Assembly: GCF_005503145.1 (NCBI RefSeq)
Contig: NZ_SCNV01000001.1
Coordinates: 1 to 64,000 of the forward strand
Length of the DNA: 64,000 nt
Direction: 5' to 3'
Source: Burkholderia sp. 4M9327F10
GTDB taxonomy: Bacteria > Pseudomonadota > Gammaproteobacteria > Burkholderiales > Burkholderiaceae
Below the pieces are notes generated by a model. It made no database searches. It saw only the letters and a program-made list of their open reading frames with translations, and was not told where the DNA came from. Position numbers and translations under genes: made by a program. Positions 62,888-64,000 of this stretch are shown here, in pieces; positions within the stretch are counted from its first letter, which is position 1; the number at the start of each line of letters is the position of its first letter.

Positions 62888-63406
62888 ATGATTCCGTCAC
62901 GTTGCGGCCGCCGCAGCCGTTTTCTGCACACGCTCTCCAGGGCGGCTCAAGCCGCCTTCCTCGCCGCCGCTGCAAATATCGCAATGGCCGCGGCGCCTGC
63001 TGATCCCGCTTCTCAAACTCCCGCGCCAACCTGCAGCGCGGAAGTCGCCGGCATCAACAGCGCGTTGCAAAACGCACGACAGCCAGCGTTATGCGAACGC
63101 TGCGCGGCACGGCTCGCGCAAACGCTAGGCAGTCTCTACGCAAATGGCGTGTTGCCGAACTTCTACCGGTCCGCGGACGGCGCCAACTGGGACGACCCGC
63201 AACGCCGGCCGTCGATGCTAAGCGGCCTGAGCCTTGCGCATATCGGCGACGGCAAGGATTTCGCCGCCGACATTGATAGCGGCTACGGACCGCGCGGCGT
63301 GCTCAGGTTGCGCTACAGCGCCGCCAACCAGCCGCTCGACGTGACAACCGATGACCACCGGGTGTCGATCCCCGTGACGTATTGCACGAGCAGCGACACG
63401 CGCTAG
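62888..63406 (+). CDS. Secreted protein of unknown function in the endolysin cluster
   Basis: The 172-residue protein starts after AAGGAGCC. It has an N-terminal basic region (SRCGRRSRFLHTL) and a hydrophobic signal segment (AAQAAFLAAAANIAMAAA) and a mature domain with four or more Cys (TCSAEV, LCERCA, TYCT). No family is recognised. It may be exported and disulphide-bonded. It lies 95 bp after the endolysin gene. Confidence 0.72.
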   Translation: MIPSRCGRRSRFLHTLSRAAQAAFLAAAANIAMAAAPADPASQTPAPTCSAEVAGINSALQNARQPALCERCAARLAQTLGSLYANGVLPNFYRSADGANWDDPQRRPSMLSGLSLAHIGDGKDFAADIDSGYGPRGVLRLRYSAANQPLDVTTDDHRVSIPVTYCTSSDTR

Positions 63407-63610
63407 CCGATGTGGCGGCCCGGTCTGCCTCAGTCGGCCAGCCGCCCAGCCGGGCCGTCTCGTCCAGGCCATCAGTCCTATACCTTCGACCCGGCCTTCC
63501 GCCCTATTCAACAGGTCCCGTTGCAAACGTACGCTGCAAGTGCGGCACAACACAGCACAAACAACCTGGCAGCCCTCACAGATACCTAACACGATGACAG
63601 GAGCAAAGGC

Positions 63611-64000
63611 ATGAATGCAGCCCCGCAGTTCAATGGAATGACCCGTCCACTTCCTCTCCCGGCACGGAGGCGCCTGCGCGCATGTCTTGCCGGGCTCGTA
63701 TGCGCACTCGCCGCAGCCGGTTATGCCCACGCTGCCGGCAGCCCGCCGCTGCCCGCCTTCGGCGCCGATCTGCAGCGCACGTCGGTATCGGGATTGTCCT
63801 CAGGTGCGTTCATGGCCGCGCAATTCGATGTGGCCTTCTCGACGCAACTGATCGGCGCCGGCATCGTCGCGGGTGGCGCCTTCCATTGCGCGGGCGAGTC
63901 GGAGTTCGTCACACCGGCGGTCGCTGCCGTCACGCTGTGCATGCAACCGCTTGGCGACGCGCCGGCCGCAGCCGGCGCATGGCGCGATGCGCGCCGTTAC
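63611..64000 (+). CDS. PHB-depolymerase-like esterase (5' part, cut by the window edge)
   Basis: The frame starts at ATG 63611 after AGGAG and runs off the right edge with about 130 residues visible. It has a long signal peptide (LRACLAGLVCALAAAGYAHA) and the lipase-box VSGLSSGAFMAAQF typical of polyhydroxybutyrate depolymerase-type secreted esterases (nucleophile Ser in GLSSG). The Cys residues (FHCAGE, TLCMQ) fit the secreted family. The remainder lies outside the window. Confidence 0.85.
   Translation, partial: MNAAPQFNGMTRPLPLPARRRLRACLAGLVCALAAAGYAHAAGSPPLPAFGADLQRTSVSGLSSGAFMAAQFDVAFSTQLIGAGIVAGGAFHCAGESEFVTPAVAAVTLCMQPLGDAPAAAGAWRDARRY

Overview
The window is a GC-rich, densely packed stretch of bacterial chromosome. 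Its gene families (DUF802/DUF3348/DUF2894 set, MHS and AAHS transporters, Gram-negative trimeric porin, MocR and LysR regulators, PHB-depolymerase-like esterase) point to a betaproteobacterium of the Burkholderia/Paraburkholderia/Caballeronia group. That assignment rests on gene content and base composition only. No rRNA, tRNA, CRISPR array, transposase or clear insertion sequence was seen.

Region by region. 1-5.5 kb: a TctE/TctD-like two-component pair behind an MHS-type carboxylate symporter, a quinone oxidoreductase and an NMT1/SsuA-like binding protein. 5.7-7.1 kb: a carotenoid oxygenase whose promoter lies inside a perfect 14-bp inverted repeat. 7.4-8.9 kb: a KfrA-type DNA-binding coiled-coil protein with EHA repeats. 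9-16.7 kb: housekeeping and metabolic genes (GNAT, ABC exporter, S9 peptidase, DUF2322, a signal-less solute-binding protein, cupin, GST, HxlR). 16.7-20.8 kb: a four-gene operon DUF3348 - DUF802 (MotA/ExbB-like with a long coiled tail) - OmpA/MotB-like - DUF2894, which has the outline of an ion-driven envelope motor resembling Zorya ZorAB.

22.3-25.6 kb: a CGNR regulator facing two alpha/beta hydrolases and an SDR; one hydrolase and the SDR lack canonical catalytic residues. 25.6-33.6 kb: a LysR-controlled cluster of a benzoylformate-decarboxylase-like ThDP enzyme, aldehyde dehydrogenase, ketopantoate-reductase-like protein, AAHS transporter and porin, predicted to take up and oxidise an aromatic 2-oxo acid. 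34-39.6 kb: a YadA-like trimeric autotransporter adhesin next to an AraC-type response regulator and a 7TMR-DISM histidine kinase. 39.6-48.5 kb: mixed genes (DnaJ-like, LysE, PpnP, LysR/PcaD-like pair, two tiny coupled ORFs, two secreted hydrolases, a possible Stv-type protein). 48.6-52.8 kb: a branched-chain-type binding protein and a DadA-like oxidase facing a MocR regulator. 52.9-57 kb: a secreted hydrolase, AraC regulator, SDR and FAD monooxygenase, the last behind a 20-bp palindrome.

57.8-63.4 kb: the least explained region. A 25-codon leader ORF is coupled to a membrane protein, then come a DUF4239 membrane protein, a LuxR-type regulator on the other strand with a degenerate receiver, two DUF2589 proteins (one with a perfect EF-hand loop), a GH24 endolysin and a secreted protein. 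The window ends inside a PHB-depolymerase-like esterase. The two best candidates for poorly described systems are the 16.7-20.8 kb motor-like operon and the 57.8-63.4 kb DUF2589/endolysin cluster.
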